From: Bacillus bingmayongensis
GTDB lineage: Bacteria > Bacillota > Bacilli > Bacillales > Bacillaceae_G
DNA: 64,000 nucleotides
Assembly (NCBI RefSeq): GCF_000299035.1
Contig: NZ_JH921517.1
Location: 1,043,317 to 1,107,316, forward strand
Reading direction: 5' to 3'
Shown here piece after piece: positions 63,355 to 64,000 of the stretch (position 1 is its first letter; every line of letters starts with the position of its first letter). The notes beneath the pieces were generated by a model that did no database searches, was not told the origin of the DNA, and was given only the letters and a program-made list of their open reading frames with translations. The translations under genes and the position numbers were made by a program.

Positions 63355-64000
63355 ACGAAGTAATAAAAAAGAAAAATCCGTTGTTAGAACCTCTCTTTAT
63401 AGGGGGAATCGGAGTGATTTGTCTTATACTCGTCGTATATACAAATCAATTTTTGATTGTGGTCATCTTTTTGTTTTATCTATTGCTAGTTGGGTTTATA
63501 TACATGTATATGAAAGCGATCATGAAAGTGAGATGGGAGATTTATCAAAATCAAAAGAGACTCTTCATTAATGAAAGAGGAGAGTGCACGGTGCAAATTG
63601 TAAATGAGGCACGTTTCCCAATCTTTAAAGCAGCTCTTCAGTTTCGTTCTGATGAACAGATAGAGTGGGAAACAGATCAGAAGATGCAGCGTTCGCATCA
63701 CTCTTATCAAATTCCTCTCCAAATAGAAGGAAGAGATATCATAACAATTGCGTTAGAGGGAAATGCGAATGAAAGAGGGAGGCAAGGGTGGCAAGCTGCG
63801 GAAATTATGATATCAGATCCATTTGGTCTTCTAACGTATTACTTGCCTATTGAACAAAAGAAACTCCCTAAATTTCATATCCTTCCGCAAATGTCGAAAG
63901 TAACAATACCAGAAATGACAACATGGAAACGTGGATTTCGAAGAGCGGCTGTTTCTCCGTTATATGACGAAACGAAAATAGTAGGTGTGAAAGAGTATGA
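63351..64000 (+). CDS. DUF58 family protein (partial, runs off the window)
   Basis: The start overlaps the moxR stop by ATGA, and the frame stays open to the end of the window (216 codons seen). Two hydrophobic helices near the N terminus (about 15-32 and 36-54) anchor the protein. The following domain reaches the DUF58 region, with DPFGLLTYYLP near 163 and GFRRAAVSPLYDETKIVGVKEY near the end; the latter matches the start of the VWA-like DUF58 core (expected R-Y-GD-IRRI next). It should work with the MoxR ATPase. Confidence 0.88.
   Translation, partial: MNEVIKKKNPLLEPLFIGGIGVICLILVVYTNQFLIVVIFLFYLLLVGFIYMYMKAIMKVRWEIYQNQKRLFINERGECTVQIVNEARFPIFKAALQFRSDEQIEWETDQKMQRSHHSYQIPLQIEGRDIITIALEGNANERGRQGWQAAEIMISDPFGLLTYYLPIEQKKLPKFHILPQMSKVTIPEMTTWKRGFRRAAVSPLYDETKIVGVKEY

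Noticed and set aside
63329-63571. Plus-strand frame of 80 codons overlapping the moxR end
   Set aside because: The overlapping frame from 63351 gives a DUF58 protein with proper ATGA coupling and stays open to the window end; the 80-codon frame is a shadow.

Overview
The window comes from a low-GC Firmicute, almost certainly a member of the Bacillus cereus group. Supporting signs are AT-rich codon use, strong GGAGG-type ribosome sites, a bacillithiol-type yojF/bshB2 pair, an IS231-like IS4-family element with its typical hairpin ends, and a moxR/DUF58 pair.

Positions 1 to about 46200 hold a hybrid NRPS-PKS antibiotic cluster. A divergent Sfp-type phosphopantetheinyl transferase (71-772) and a small helical protein (1011-1289) lie beside thirteen tightly packed plus-strand genes (1611-44048) that look like one operon. 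These are: a C-A-T-E NRPS with an Asn-type code; a ClbP/ZmaM/XcnG-type membrane prodrug peptidase; a BtrH-like protein; a type II thioesterase; a four-gene hydroxymalonyl-ACP set (3-hydroxyacyl-CoA dehydrogenase, FkbH, ACP, acyl-CoA dehydrogenase); a C-A-T-KS-AT-KR-ACP-C megasynthase; a partial C-A-T NRPS; three PKS proteins with four elongation modules; and an APH-fold kinase. A secreted alkaline phosphatase follows. Content and order match the amicoumacin/xenocoumacin logic. The line makes an N-acyl-D-Asn prodrug cap, then Asn extended by hydroxymalonate with ketoreduction, then one further amino acid, then four C2 extensions with the KR pattern yes/no/yes/no. That pattern is what an 8-hydroxy-3,4-dihydroisocoumarin needs. 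The peptidase would remove the cap outside the membrane, and the kinase/phosphatase pair would keep internal product phosphorylated and silent.

Several features look unusual. The last PKS carries a C-FkbH-T tail whose condensation domain has lost its catalytic His. One AT domain has lost both catalytic residues. The hydroxymalonyl-module AT has a changed specificity motif. The third A-domain code is ambiguous. No release thioesterase and no dedicated exporter are visible.

Positions 44050 to 49500 are a transposon scar zone: an IS3-family remnant, a 3' fragment of an IS231-like transposase, one intact IS231-like element, related hairpins and a short tandem repeat.

Positions 49500 to 64000 are mostly ordinary chromosome. 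They hold an ArsB/NhaD-type transporter, yojF-bshB2, a frameshifted DUF2642 gene, a Bcr/CflA drug exporter behind a leader that can hide its ribosome site, an arsR-acr3-arsC operon with three matching operator dyads, a DUF2871 membrane protein, a GC-richer cytochrome P450, a protein that is 27/70 methionine, transposase and lipoprotein debris, a metallo-beta-lactamase-fold hydrolase, and a moxR-DUF58 pair that runs off the end.
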